64,000 bases of DNA from Luteimonas sp. MC1825 (GTDB lineage: Bacteria; Pseudomonadota; Gammaproteobacteria; Xanthomonadales; Xanthomonadaceae): contig NZ_CP061714.1 of assembly GCF_014764385.1 (NCBI RefSeq), positions 1,364,001 through 1,428,000 of the forward strand, written 5' to 3'. Below are positions 54,208-62,777 of this stretch, one piece after another. The notes beneath the pieces were generated by a model that saw nothing but the letters and a program-made list of their open reading frames with translations, made no database searches and was not told the DNA's origin. Each line of letters begins with the position of its first letter. Position 1 is the stretch's first letter. Made by a program: the position numbers and the translations under genes.

Positions 54208-56580
54208 TCAGTTGCGCAGCGGCTTGCCGGTCTTGAGCATGTGCGCGATGCGCGCCTGGGTCTTGTCCTGCTGCGCGAGTTCCACGAAGTGCTGGCGCTC
54301 CAGGCGCAACAGCCAGTCCTCGTCGACGACTGCGCCACGATCGACCTCGCCGCCGCAGAGCACGGTGGCGATGCGGGTCGCGATCTCGTAGTCGTACTCG
54401 CTGATGAAACGACCCTCCAGCATGTTGACCAGCAGCATCTTGAATGTGGCGATGCCGACGTCGCCGGCAACACGCACCTGGCGTGCGGGCATGGGCGGGC
54501 GATAGCCCGCCTCGGCGAGCGCGGCGGCTTCCTGGCGCGCCACGTGCAGCAGCTCGAAGGCGTTGAACACCACCCGGTCACCGGCGCGCAGGAGGCCCAG
54601 CTCCTTGGCCTCGACCGCCGAGGCCGACACCTTGGCCATCGCGATGGTCTCGAACACGCGCTTGAGCTCGGCGAACACGTCACCGCTGGCTCCGGCGGCC
54701 TGCGAGGCGCGGACCGCGAACTCCTTCAGTCCGCCGCCGGCCGGCAGCAGGCCGACGCCGGCCTCGACCAGCCCGATGTAGCTCTCGAGGTGGGCGACGG
54801 TGCGGGCACTGTGCATCTGGAACTCGCAGCCTCCGCCCAGCGCCAGGCCGCGCACCGCGGCCACCACCGGCACCAGCGAATACTTGATCGCCTGGCTGGT
54901 GGCCTGGAAGTTCGCCACCATCGCCTCGAACGCGTCCACCTTGCCTGCCTGCAGCAGCCCGAGCGCACCGGCGAGGTCGGCACCGGCCGAGAAGGGCTCT
55001 TTCGGCTGCCAGATCACCAGCCCGGCGAAATCGCGCTCGGCGCGGGCCACCGCCTCCTGCAGGCCGTCCAGCACCTGGTCGGACACCGTATGCATCTTGG
55101 TCTTGAACGACGCCACGGCGATGTCGTCGCCGTCGGTCCACATGCGGATGCCGTCGTTCTCGAACACAGTTTCGCCCTTGGCAAACGACTCGCCCAGCAG
55201 CGGATCCGGGAAGCGCTGGCGCTTGTAGACCGGCAGCGCGGAGCGCGGCAGGCGTGCGTTCTTGCCGGGGCTGTAGCTGCCCTCGGCCGAATGCACGCCG
55301 TCGCGGCCGTCGAACACCCAGTCGGGCAGGGGAGCGTCGCTCATCGCCTTGCCGGCGACGATGTCGTCGGCGATCCACTGCGCGACCTGCTTCCAGCCGG
55401 CCGCCTGCCAGGTCTCGAACGGACCCAGCGACCAGCCGTAGCCCCAGCGGATCGCCAGGTCGACGTCGCGCGCGGTCTCGGCGATGTCGGCCAGGTGATA
55501 GGCGCTGTAATGGAAGAGGTCGCGGAACGTGGCCCAGAGGAACTTCGCCTGCGGGTGGTCGCTGGCGCGCAGCTTCGCGAATTTTTCAACGGGGTCGCGC
55601 GTCTTCAGGATCTCGACCACTTCAGGCGCCGCCGCGCGGTCGGCAGGGCGGTAATCACCCGCTGCGGGGTCGACCACCATGATGTCCTTGCCCACCTTGC
55701 GGAAAATGCCCGCACCGGTCTTCTGGCCCAGCGCGCCCTTCTCGACCAGCGCCGCGAGCCACTTTGGCGACTTGAAGTACTTGTGCCAGGGATCGTCGGG
55801 CAGGGTATCGGCCATGGTCCTGATGACGTGGGCCATGGTGTCCAGGCCGACGACATCAGAGGTGCGGTAGGTCGCCGACTTCGGGCGTCCCACCAGCGGC
55901 CCGGTGAGGGCATCGACTTCGTCGAAACCGAGGCCGGACTCGCGGGTGTGGTGGATGGTGGACAGGATCGAGAACACGCCGATGCGGTTGCCGATGAAGT
56001 TCGGCGTGTCGCGGGCATACACCACGCCCTTGCCCAGCGTCGTGGTCAGAAACGTCTCCAGGCCCTGCAGCACCGCCTTGTCGGTGGTGCGCGCCGGGAT
56101 CAGCTCGGCCAGGTGCATGTAGCGCGGCGGATTGAAGAAGTGCACGCCGCAGAACCGGCTGCGCAGCGATTCCGGCAGCACGTCCGCAAGCTTGTTGATG
56201 CCCAGGCCCGAGGTGTTGCTGGCCAGCACGGCGTGGTCGGCGATGAACGGCGCGATCTTCGCGTACAGGTCCTGCTTCCAGTCCATGCGCTCCGCGATCG
56301 CCTCGATCACCAGGTCGCAGTCCTTGAGGCGCTGCAGGCCGAGCTCGTAATTGGCCGGGGTGATCACCGTGGCCAGGTCCTTCGACGCCAGCGGGGCCGG
56401 GCTCAGCTTGCCGAGATTGGCGATGGCCCTGGTGACGATGCCGTTGGGGTCGCCATCCTTGGCCGGGAGGTCGAACAGCACCGTGTCGACGCCGGCATTG
56501 GTCAGGTGGGCCGCGATCTGCGCCCCCATTACCCCGGCCCCGAGTACCGCGGCCCTGCGCACAAGCAATTTCTCGGACAT
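54208..56580 (-). CDS. 3-hydroxyacyl-CoA dehydrogenase / enoyl-CoA hydratase
   Basis: A 790-residue bifunctional beta-oxidation enzyme. The order is reversed relative to FadB: the NAD-binding dehydrogenase comes first (VRRAAVLGAGVMGAQIAAHL; CGVHFFNPPRYMHLAELIP; the C-terminal DH domain with TGAGIFRKVGKD). The hydratase domain follows at about 485-700 (GGCEFQMHSARTVAHLES; IGLVEAGVGLLPAGGG with the catalytic Glu). This order matches FadN of Bacillus and its proteobacterial relatives. ATG 56580 lies close after AGGA and nine bases after GGAG. With the thiolase and a TetR regulator it forms a fatty-acid degradation cluster; an acyl-CoA dehydrogenase is not in the window. Confidence 0.94.
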   Translation of the reverse strand: MSEKLLVRRAAVLGAGVMGAQIAAHLTNAGVDTVLFDLPAKDGDPNGIVTRAIANLGKLSPAPLASKDLATVITPANYELGLQRLKDCDLVIEAIAERMDWKQDLYAKIAPFIADHAVLASNTSGLGINKLADVLPESLRSRFCGVHFFNPPRYMHLAELIPARTTDKAVLQGLETFLTTTLGKGVVYARDTPNFIGNRIGVFSILSTIHHTRESGLGFDEVDALTGPLVGRPKSATYRTSDVVGLDTMAHVIRTMADTLPDDPWHKYFKSPKWLAALVEKGALGQKTGAGIFRKVGKDIMVVDPAAGDYRPADRAAAPEVVEILKTRDPVEKFAKLRASDHPQAKFLWATFRDLFHYSAYHLADIAETARDVDLAIRWGYGWSLGPFETWQAAGWKQVAQWIADDIVAGKAMSDAPLPDWVFDGRDGVHSAEGSYSPGKNARLPRSALPVYKRQRFPDPLLGESFAKGETVFENDGIRMWTDGDDIAVASFKTKMHTVSDQVLDGLQEAVARAERDFAGLVIWQPKEPFSAGADLAGALGLLQAGKVDAFEAMVANFQATSQAIKYSLVPVVAAVRGLALGGGCEFQMHSARTVAHLESYIGLVEAGVGLLPAGGGLKEFAVRASQAAGASGDVFAELKRVFETIAMAKVSASAVEAKELGLLRAGDRVVFNAFELLHVARQEAAALAEAGYRPPMPARQVRVAGDVGIATFKMLLVNMLEGRFISEYDYEIATRIATVLCGGEVDRGAVVDEDWLLRLERQHFVELAQQDKTQARIAHMLKTGKPLRN

Positions 56581-56613
56581 GTTTCCTGGCTCCATGATGG
56601 ACTTGTGAAACAA

Positions 56614-56642
56614 GATCAACTTTTAAGCGCAACAGTTTGATC
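56614..56642 (-). promoter_or_regulatory. Inverted repeat upstream of the beta-oxidation genes
   Basis: GATCAA (56614-56619) and TTGATC (56637-56642) form an inverted repeat in an AT-rich stretch 34-62 bases upstream of the dehydrogenase/hydratase start. Half-site TTTGAT also occurs in the palindrome before the TetR gene, so the same regulator may bind both. Confidence 0.35.
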
Positions 56643-56666
56643 TGATTGAATATTTCGTGGCACGTA

Positions 56667-57284
56667 TCAGCTCTTCAGGCCGGCGGCCGCGAACCGGATC
56701 AGCTCCTCGGCCGCACGCTTGCGGTGCGCCACCTCGCTGACGTTCGCCGGGCGCTTGATCAGGCCGAACTCGGACATGGCATAGGTGAGCGCGCCCGCCA
56801 GGAAATCCAGGCGCCAGTAAAGCTGCTCCTTGTCCAGCTGCGGCACGCACTCGGCGATCGCCTTGGCAAACTCGCGCAGCACGTGGCCGTACTGTTCGGA
56901 CAGGAACTTGCGCAGGCCGTCATTCTTCTCGGCGTAGGCGCGGGCGATCACGCGGATGAAGGCCACGCCACCCTGGCGGTCACGTGCCAGCGCCAGCGCG
57001 GGCTCGATGAATGCCGCCAGCAGGGGCTCCAGGGCGCCGGGTGAGGCCTCGCGCGCCTCGCCGAGCAGTTCAAGCCGGCGCCGGCTCATCTCGTCCATGC
57101 GGCGGCGGAAGACCTCGTTGATGAGGTTCTCCTTGCTGCCGAAGTGGTAATTGACCGCGGCGATGTTGACGTCCGCGCGGCTGGTGACCTGGCGCAGCGA
57201 CGTGCCGCCGAAGCCATGCAGGGCGAACAGCTCCTCTGCGGCGCCGAGGATCCTGTCCTTGGTCGAAAACTGGGTGGTGGCCAT
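56667..57284 (-). CDS. TetR-family regulator of beta-oxidation (PsrA-like)
   Basis: A 205-residue repressor. The helix-turn-helix is in residues 10-55 (DRILGAAEELFALHGFGGTS, then LRQVTSRADVNIAAVNYHFG). The C-terminal ligand domain includes YWRLDFLAGALTYAMSEFG. It resembles PsrA of Pseudomonas and Xanthomonadaceae, which is released by long-chain fatty acids or acyl-CoA. The promoter overlaps a palindrome of PsrA type, so self-repression is expected. It lies 86 bases before the beta-oxidation genes on the same strand. Confidence 0.85.
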   Translation of the reverse strand: MATTQFSTKDRILGAAEELFALHGFGGTSLRQVTSRADVNIAAVNYHFGSKENLINEVFRRRMDEMSRRRLELLGEAREASPGALEPLLAAFIEPALALARDRQGGVAFIRVIARAYAEKNDGLRKFLSEQYGHVLREFAKAIAECVPQLDKEQLYWRLDFLAGALTYAMSEFGLIKRPANVSEVAHRKRAAEELIRFAAAGLKS

Positions 57285-57307
57285 GGCTGCCGGGGAACCG
57301 ATCCTGA

Positions 57308-57354
57308 ATCAAACGCTTGTTTTGATACTAGGTGCAGGCCGCCGCTCCGGTCAA
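57308..57354 (-). promoter_or_regulatory. Promoter and overlapping operator of the TetR gene
   Basis: On the minus strand TTGACC (57354-57349), an 18-base spacer and TAGTAT (57330-57325) form a sigma-70 promoter. The palindrome ATCAAAACAAGCGTTTGAT (57326-57308) begins inside the -10 and covers the predicted start near 57318. Its core CAAAC-GCTT-GTTTT (read on the plus strand) fits the PsrA form (G/C)AAAC-N2-4-GTTT(G/C). Binding here would block transcription. Confidence 0.6.
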
Positions 57355-57400
57355 TCGCCGATCATGTCGGAAGTGCGTGCAGGCGGCGTGTGCGTTCCAG

Positions 57401-57451
57401 TAGAATCACACTAGCCATATCGGCTAAACCCGCGCCGTGCGTGGGTTTTTT
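57401..57451 (+). promoter_or_regulatory. ndk leader with terminator-like structure
   Basis: TAGAAT (57401-57406) is followed by a small hairpin TAGCC-ATATC-GGCTA (57412-57426). Next comes an eight-pair stem (AACCCGCG pairing with CGTGGGTT including one G-U; 57427-57447) and TTTTTT (57446-57451). No gene on the plus strand ends upstream of it, so the terminator can only act on transcripts that start just before it. That suggests attenuation of ndk or a very short RNA. The ndk start is 57 bases farther on. Confidence 0.5.
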
Positions 57452-57507
57452 CTGTTACCTTCTGGGACTGCCTGAGACATGGCGGCCCGCCTTCCGGAGA
57501 ATTCCCC

Positions 57508-57933
57508 ATGGCGCTGGAGCGCACCCTGTCCATCATCAAGCCCGATGCCGTCGCCAAGAACGTCATCGGCGAGATCTATGCCCGCTTCGAGAAGGCCGGC
57601 CTCAAGATCGCCGCCGCGAAAATGAAGCAGCTGTCGCGCGCGGAGGCCGAAGGCTTCTACGCCGTGCACCGCGAGCGTCCGTTCTTCAACGCCCTTGTCG
57701 AGTTCATGATCAGCGGCCCGGTGATGGTCCAGGTCCTGGAAGGCGAGGGCGCCGTGCTCAAGCACCGCGACCTGATGGGTGCGACCAACCCGAAGGATGC
57801 CGCCGCCGGCACGATCCGCGCCGACTTCGCCGATTCCATCGACGCCAATGCCGTGCACGGTTCCGACGCGGCCGAGACCGCCGCCGTCGAGATCGCGTAC
57901 TTCTTCCCGTCGACCGACGTTTACGTTCGTTGA
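57508..57933 (+). CDS. ndk: Nucleoside diphosphate kinase
   Basis: Balances nucleoside triphosphate pools through a phosphohistidine intermediate. The 141 residues include [60 protein letters not shown] and the active-site His in [20 protein letters not shown]. Length and sequence are typical. GGAG about eight bases before ATG 57508 supports the start. The upstream leader contains a terminator-like hairpin. Confidence 0.97.
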   Translation: MALERTLSIIKPDAVAKNVIGEIYARFEKAGLKIAAAKMKQLSRAEAEGFYAVHRERPFFNALVEFMISGPVMVQVLEGEGAVLKHRDLMGATNPKDAAAGTIRADFADSIDANAVHGSDAAETAAVEIAYFFPSTDVYVR

Positions 57934-57940
57934 TTTTTTT

Positions 57941-57989
57941 GCCACGGATCTACGCGGTGGACGTGCCCTTGATCCGCGTGATCCGTGGC
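57941..57989. repeat. Imperfect 16-bp inverted repeat between ndk and rlmN
   Basis: Left arm GCCACGGATCTACGCGG (57941-57957) and right arm CCGCGTGATCCGTGGC (57974-57989) pair over 16 bases with one bulged T, around a 16-base loop. Seven T's precede it on the plus strand, so it does not read as a terminator for ndk. The phrase GCCACGGATC resembles scattered intergenic repeats of related genomes. Its right arm covers the possible GTG start at 57985, which argues for the later rlmN start. Confidence 0.6.
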
Positions 57990-58014
57990 GAATGCCCTTG
58001 ACCTCAGAAGCACA

Positions 58015-59175
58015 GTGACCGAAGCAACCGCCAAGCAGAACCTGCTCGACCTCGACCGCGAGGGACTGGAGCGCTTTTTCGCCGATGAACTCGGCGAGAA
58101 GCGTTTCCGTGCGCATCAGGTGATGAAGTGGATCCACCACCGGCACGTCACCGACTTCGACGAAATGACCGACCTCGGCAAGCCGCTGCGCGCCAAGCTG
58201 CAGGAGCGCGCGGAGGTGATCGTGCCGCAGGTGCATTTCGACAAGCCGTCCACCGACGGAACGCACAAGTGGCTGCTGGGCATGGATGGCAAGAACGCCA
58301 TCGAGACCGTGTACATCCCGGACAAGGGCCGCGGCACGTTGTGCGTGTCGTCGCAGGTCGGGTGCGCGCTCAACTGCAGCTTCTGTTCCACCGCGACCCA
58401 GGGTTTCAACCGCAACCTGTCGACCGCCGAGATCATCGGCCAGGTATGGGTGGCCGCGAAGCACCTCGGCAATATTCCGCACAAGCAGCGCCGGCTCACC
58501 AACGTGGTGATGATGGGCATGGGCGAGCCGCTGATGAACTTCGACAACGTGGTACGCGCGATGAGCGTGATGCGCGACGACCTCGGCTACGGCTTGGCCA
58601 ACAAGCGCGTCACCCTGTCCACCGCCGGCATGGTGCCGATGATCGACCGGCTGTCGGAGGAGAGCGACGTGTCGCTGGCCGTCTCCCTGCATGCCGCCAA
58701 CGATGAGCTGCGCACCGAACTGGTGCCGCTCAACAAGAAGTATCCGATCGCCGAGTTGATGGCCGCCTGCGAGCGCTACGTGCGCCGCAAGCCGCGTTCG
58801 TCGATCACCTTCGAATACACGTTGATGAAGGACGTCAACGACCAACCGGAGCACGCGCGCCTGCTGTCGCGGCTGATGCGCCAGTTCGGCAACGCCCTGC
58901 AGGTCAAGGACGCCGCCAAGGTCAACCTGATCCCGTTCAACCCGTTCCCCGGCACGCGGTACGAGCGTTCCGGCGAGGAGGCGATCCGTGCATTCCAGAA
59001 GCTGCTGCTCGACGCCCAGGTGCTCACCATGGTGCGTCGCACGCGCGGCGACGACATCGATGCCGCCTGCGGCCAGCTGAAGGGGCAGGTCGCCGACCGC
59101 ACCCGCCGTCAGGCCGAGTTCCGCAAGCATCTCGCGCAGGTCTCGGACGGGGAGGGCGGTGATGCGGCGGCTTGA
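58015..59175 (+). CDS. rlmN: 23S rRNA/tRNA adenine-C2 methyltransferase RlmN
   Basis: A radical-SAM enzyme that methylates C2 of A2503 in 23S rRNA and A37 in some tRNAs, aiding fidelity. The 386 residues (from GTG 58015) contain the cluster motif [15 protein letters not shown] (C-x3-C-x2-C), the glycine-rich [17 protein letters not shown], and [10 protein letters not shown]. The two catalytic cysteines (LCVSSQVGC region; the C-terminal [13 protein letters not shown]) are present. GTG 57985, ten codons earlier, falls inside an inverted repeat, so the later GTG with AGAAG upstream is preferred. It overlaps pilW by 14 bases. Confidence 0.95.
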   Translation: MTEATAKQNLLDLDREGLERFFADELGEKRFRAHQVMKWIHHRHVTDFDEMTDLGKPLRAKLQERAEVIVPQVHFDKPSTDGTHKWLLGMDGKNAIETVYIPDKGRGTLCVSSQVGCALNCSFCSTATQGFNRNLSTAEIIGQVWVAAKHLGNIPHKQRRLTNVVMMGMGEPLMNFDNVVRAMSVMRDDLGYGLANKRVTLSTAGMVPMIDRLSEESDVSLAVSLHAANDELRTELVPLNKKYPIAELMAACERYVRRKPRSSITFEYTLMKDVNDQPEHARLLSRLMRQFGNALQVKDAAKVNLIPFNPFPGTRYERSGEEAIRAFQKLLLDAQVLTMVRRTRGDDIDAACGQLKGQVADRTRRQAEFRKHLAQVSDGEGGDAAA

Positions 59176-59977
59176 CCTCGTTGGCCTGGCGGTGGCCTGC
59201 TCGCTGCTGGCCGCAGGCTGCTCGCGCCTCACCTTCGTCAAGCCGAGCGCGCAGCGCGGCGACTCGACGCAGGTCGCCGCCCAGTACGATTTCAGCGATG
59301 ACGGCCAGGCGCGCGGCAAGGCGTCCACGCGTGGCCACCTGTTGCGTGGCGAACAGGCGCTGCGCGCCGGCCGCTATCCGGAGGCCGCTGCCGAAGCACG
59401 TCTGGCGATGAAGATCGATGGCCGTGACGCCGATGCGCATACGCTGCTTGCGCTTGCGCTCGAGCGCCAGGGCGACAGCCGCGAAGCCGGCAAGCACTAC
59501 GCCCGCGCCGCCGGACTCAAGCCCTCCGGCGCCACGTTCAACAACCATGGCGCATGGCTGTGCCGCAACGGACGCGCCACCGAATCGCTGGCATGGTTCG
59601 ACCGCGCCCTGGCCGACCGCAGCTATGCCAGCCCGGCCTCGGCGCTGGCCAACGCCGGCGCCTGTGCCGACGAAGGCGGCCAGCCCGGGCGCACCCAGCG
59701 CGACCTGCGCGCGGCGCTCGCCCTCGATCCGGTGAATGCCGTCGGCCTGGAAGCGCTGGCCCGGCACCTGCACGGGCGTGGCGACGATTTCGAGGCGCGC
59801 GCGTTCTCCGAGCGCCGGCTGGAGGCGGCACCGGCGTCGCCGGCCGCGCTGCAACTTGCGTCACAGATCGAAGACAAGCTCGGCGACAAGGCTGCCGCCG
59901 CTCGTTATGTTCAGCGCCTGCGGACGGAATTCCCGCACGCGCAGGCAGTGCTGCCCGGGGACAGCAGTTCACGATGA
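59162..59977 (+). CDS. pilW: Type IV pilus biogenesis lipoprotein PilW/PilF
   Basis: An outer-membrane lipoprotein needed for PilQ secretin assembly and pilus stability. The 271 residues begin with a lipoprotein signal ending LLAAGC. About six TPR units follow ([75 protein letters not shown]). ATG 59162 is chosen because GGAGG lies six bases before it; GTG 59159 is too close. It overlaps rlmN and is overlapped by rodZ (ATGA), the standard gammaproteobacterial order. Confidence 0.93.
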   Translation: MRRLDLVGLAVACSLLAAGCSRLTFVKPSAQRGDSTQVAAQYDFSDDGQARGKASTRGHLLRGEQALRAGRYPEAAAEARLAMKIDGRDADAHTLLALALERQGDSREAGKHYARAAGLKPSGATFNNHGAWLCRNGRATESLAWFDRALADRSYASPASALANAGACADEGGQPGRTQRDLRAALALDPVNAVGLEALARHLHGRGDDFEARAFSERRLEAAPASPAALQLASQIEDKLGDKAAAARYVQRLRTEFPHAQAVLPGDSSSR

Positions 59978-60789
59978 TGCCGCCAGACCACAACATGGCC
60001 GATGCCGAGCAGGGCTGTGGCCGCCGCCTGCGCAATGCGCGCGAGGCCGCAGGACTTTCGATCGAGGATGTCGCGACGCGGCTGAGGATGCCGGTGCGCG
60101 TCGTCGAATCGCTCGAAGCCGAAGACTGGAACCGGCTCGGTGCCCCGGTCTACGTGCGTGGCCAGTTGCGCAGCTACTCGCGCCTGCTGGGCCTGTCCAC
60201 CGCCACCATGCAGGCTGTCGTCGGCGTCGCGCCGGTGGAGCCGGTGGCGCTGGTGCCTCGCACCTATGTGCCGCGCATGCGCATCGTGGCCGAGCAGTTC
60301 GCCAAGCGCCTGGTCTACGCGGTGATCACCGTCGCCATCGCCTTGCCGGTGTGGTTGGCCACCCGGCCGCACCTCGCCACGCAGGGCGCCGCGTCCGCCT
60401 CCCTCGACATGCCCGTGGTCTCCACTGCAGGCCAGCCCGGCGCGCCGGCGGTGGCCAGGCCGCGCCAGCCGGTGCCGCTGGTCGCATCGATGGCACCGGT
60501 CGCGCCGCGCGCCGGCAGCGCGACGGCGGCGCTTGAACTGCGCCTCGTCGATGACAGCTGGGTGGAGATCACCGGCCGCGACGGACAGGTCATCGAGCAC
60601 TCCCTGCTGCGCGCCGGCAACACGCGCAGCTTCGTGGTCGGGGATGTCGGCGGCATGGTGTTCGGCAACGCCGCCGCGGTCGAACTGCGTCTCAACGGTG
60701 CCCGGCAGGACCTTGCACCCTTGCTTCGGGCGAACGTCGCCCGCTTTACGGTATCCTCTGACGGATCGCTGGTGCCTGCTGGTCGTTGA
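59974..60789 (+). CDS. rodZ: Cell-shape protein RodZ (cytoskeletal HTH protein)
   Basis: Links MreB filaments to the cell-wall elongation machinery. The 271 residues contain a cytoplasmic helix-turn-helix domain (GRRLRNAREAAGLSIEDVAT; RVVESLEAEDWNRLGAPVYV), one membrane helix (LVYAVITVAIALPVWLA), a Pro/Ala-rich linker and a periplasmic DUF4115 domain (ALELRLVDDSWVEITGRDGQ; VELRLNGARQDLAPL). ATG 59974 overlaps the pilW stop; ATG 59977 and 59995 are alternatives. The 132 bases after it contain two small hairpins (GGCCCGC/GCGGGCC; GACCCG/CGGGTC) and no T-run. Confidence 0.92.
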   Translation: MMPPDHNMADAEQGCGRRLRNAREAAGLSIEDVATRLRMPVRVVESLEAEDWNRLGAPVYVRGQLRSYSRLLGLSTATMQAVVGVAPVEPVALVPRTYVPRMRIVAEQFAKRLVYAVITVAIALPVWLATRPHLATQGAASASLDMPVVSTAGQPGAPAVARPRQPVPLVASMAPVAPRAGSATAALELRLVDDSWVEITGRDGQVIEHSLLRAGNTRSFVVGDVGGMVFGNAAAVELRLNGARQDLAPLLRANVARFTVSSDGSLVPAGR

Positions 60790-60921
60790 CCGGGGTGTCA
60801 CGGCAGCGGTGGCCCGCAGCGCGGGCCATCCGCGTGCAACCGAGGACCCGTTCGCGGGTCGCATTCCTTCCCATAGCTGCCCGCGGACACCCCGGGTGGC
60901 TCGCAGCCCGATCGGACGGTC

Positions 60922-61566
60922 ATGGCAGTAGACGAGTTGCTCGATGAGCACGAACAGGGCGAACGTGTTCGCCAGTGGGTGCGCGAGAACGCCCTTGGCG
61001 TTTTCGCCGGAATTGCGGTGGCGCTGGGCCTGGTCTGGGGCTTCCAGCAGTGGCAGGCGCACCAGCTGGAGCAGCGCATGGCACAGGGGGATGCCTACGC
61101 GGCAGTGAATGCGAGCATCGCCGCCGGCGACCTGGACAAGGCCCGCGACCTGGCCGCCGCGGCCGAACTGAACGACGGCGCGTTTGCGGCGCTGCTGGCG
61201 CTGGACCTGGCGAAGGCGCAGGTCGATGCCGGCGACACCGACGCCGCCATAGCGACGCTGGCTGCCCTGACCGACCCCGGCCCGGCGCTGGAACCGGTGG
61301 TGGCGCGCCGCCTGGCGAGCCTGCACGTCGCGGCCGGCAAGGCCGACGAGGCGCTTGCGGTGCTGGGCGATGCCGCCGATGCCGGCAGCCTCGAGACCCG
61401 CGGCGATGCGCTCGTGGTGGCCGGCCGCACCGATGATGCACGCGCCGCGTATACCGCCGCGCTGGCGGCGCTGGACGTTGCCGCGGTGCCGCAGCGACGC
61501 ATCCTTGAAATCAAACTGATCGATGCCGGCGGCGTGCCGGCCCACACGGAAGGCAACGCCCGATGA
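60922..61566 (+). CDS. yfgM: Ancillary SecYEG translocon subunit (YfgM)
   Basis: A 214-residue inner-membrane TPR protein that works with PpiD at the translocon exit and in envelope-stress tolerance. It has a charged N-terminus (DELLDEHEQGERVRQWVREN), one membrane helix (ALGVFAGIAVALGLVWGF) and periplasmic TPR-like helices (AALLALDLAKAQVDAGDTDA; RLASLHVAAGKADEALAVLG). In E. coli ispG and hisS lie between rodZ and yfgM; both are absent here. It overlaps bamB by four bases. Confidence 0.9.
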   Translation: MAVDELLDEHEQGERVRQWVRENALGVFAGIAVALGLVWGFQQWQAHQLEQRMAQGDAYAAVNASIAAGDLDKARDLAAAAELNDGAFAALLALDLAKAQVDAGDTDAAIATLAALTDPGPALEPVVARRLASLHVAAGKADEALAVLGDAADAGSLETRGDALVVAGRTDDARAAYTAALAALDVAAVPQRRILEIKLIDAGGVPAHTEGNAR

Positions 61567-62774
61567 CCCAAGCACAGCGCACCAGCCCGCCCCGGGCCGG
61601 TTCCCGATTCGCCACCCGCGCCGCGACCGTGCTGGTCTGCCTCGTCGTGGTCACGGGCTGCAGCACCGTCAAGGGCTGGTTCGGCGGCAAGGACAAGGAC
61701 GCCAAGGCCGGCCAGCCGGCCGAGCTCGTCGAGTTCGCGGCCACCGCCAATCCCAGCCGCCTGTGGAAAGCCAGCGCCGGCAAGGGCGAGGGCTCCTCGG
61801 GCGTGCGCCAGGGTCCGGCCGCGGCCAATGGCAGGGTATTCGCCTCGTCCATCAAGGGCGGGGTCCGCGCGTTCGACCTGCAGTCCGGCGCCCAGGTGTG
61901 GCATCACGCCAGCGACCTGCGCCTGACCGGCGGTCCGGGCGCCGGCGACGGCCTGGTGGTCGCGGGCACGCTGGACGGTGAAGTCGTGGCGCTTGACGCG
62001 GCCACGGGCACGGAACGCTGGACGGCCAAGGTCACCAGCGAAGTCATCGCCGCACCGGCGATCGGCCAGGGCCTGGTGCTGGTGCGGTCCAATGAAGGAC
62101 GCGTCACCGCGTTCGACGCGGCCACCGGCCAGCGCCGCTGGTTCTGGGTGCAGGACCTGCCCACGCTCACCGTCCGCGGCAATGCGCCGGTGACGCTTGG
62201 CCCCGGTCACGCCTTTGTCGGCATGGACGATGGTCGCGTGGTCGCGCTTGCCCTCGGCGATGGCCGGGTGCTGTGGGAGCAGCCGATCTCGCTTGGCGAC
62301 GGCCGCACCGAGCTCGATCGCATGGCCGACGTCGACGGTGCGCCGGTGCTCGAGGACGCGGTCCTGTTCGCGAGCAGCTACAAGGGACGCACGATGGCCT
62401 TCGATGCGCCGACTGGCCGCCCGCTGTGGGCGTCGGAAAGCGGCGGCGCAGGCAGCGTGGCCGTGGGCAGCGATCGCCTCGTGGTGAGCGACCGGACCGG
62501 CACCGTATGGGCGATCGACAAGTACGTCGGCACCGCCTACTGGCAGCAGCCCGCGCTGGCCAACCGCAACCTCGGTCCCGCGCGCATCCATGGCGGCCAT
62601 GCGGTGGTCGGTGATTTTGACGGTTACCTGCACTGGATGCGCCTGCTGGACGGCGAGTTCGTGGCGCGTGCGCGCGCCGGTCGCAGTGCACTCACCGGTC
62701 CTCCGGTCGTGGTCGACGGCATCCTCGTGGTCCAGGACGTCGGCGGCGACATCAGCGCCTGGCGCATCGACTGA
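61563..62774 (+). CDS. bamB: Outer-membrane assembly lipoprotein BamB
   Basis: A beta-propeller lipoprotein of the BAM complex that inserts barrel proteins into the outer membrane. The 403 residues carry a signal with lipobox VVTGC and about eight PQQ-type repeats (GVRAFDLQSGAQVWHHA; EVVALDAATGTERWTAKV; RVTAFDAATGQRRWFWV; RTMAFDAPTGRPLWAS). The first cytoplasmic stretch of about 20 residues is longer than usual. ATG 61563 overlaps the yfgM stop (ATGA). der follows three bases after its stop. Confidence 0.96.
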   Translation: MTQAQRTSPPRAGSRFATRAATVLVCLVVVTGCSTVKGWFGGKDKDAKAGQPAELVEFAATANPSRLWKASAGKGEGSSGVRQGPAAANGRVFASSIKGGVRAFDLQSGAQVWHHASDLRLTGGPGAGDGLVVAGTLDGEVVALDAATGTERWTAKVTSEVIAAPAIGQGLVLVRSNEGRVTAFDAATGQRRWFWVQDLPTLTVRGNAPVTLGPGHAFVGMDDGRVVALALGDGRVLWEQPISLGDGRTELDRMADVDGAPVLEDAVLFASSYKGRTMAFDAPTGRPLWASESGGAGSVAVGSDRLVVSDRTGTVWAIDKYVGTAYWQQPALANRNLGPARIHGGHAVVGDFDGYLHWMRLLDGEFVARARAGRSALTGPPVVVDGILVVQDVGGDISAWRID

Positions 62775-62777
62775 CCC

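Noticed and set aside
57985..58014. Earlier GTG start for rlmN
   Set aside because: The codon lies in the arm of an inverted repeat and the ten extra residues do not resemble RlmN. GTG 58015 has better context.
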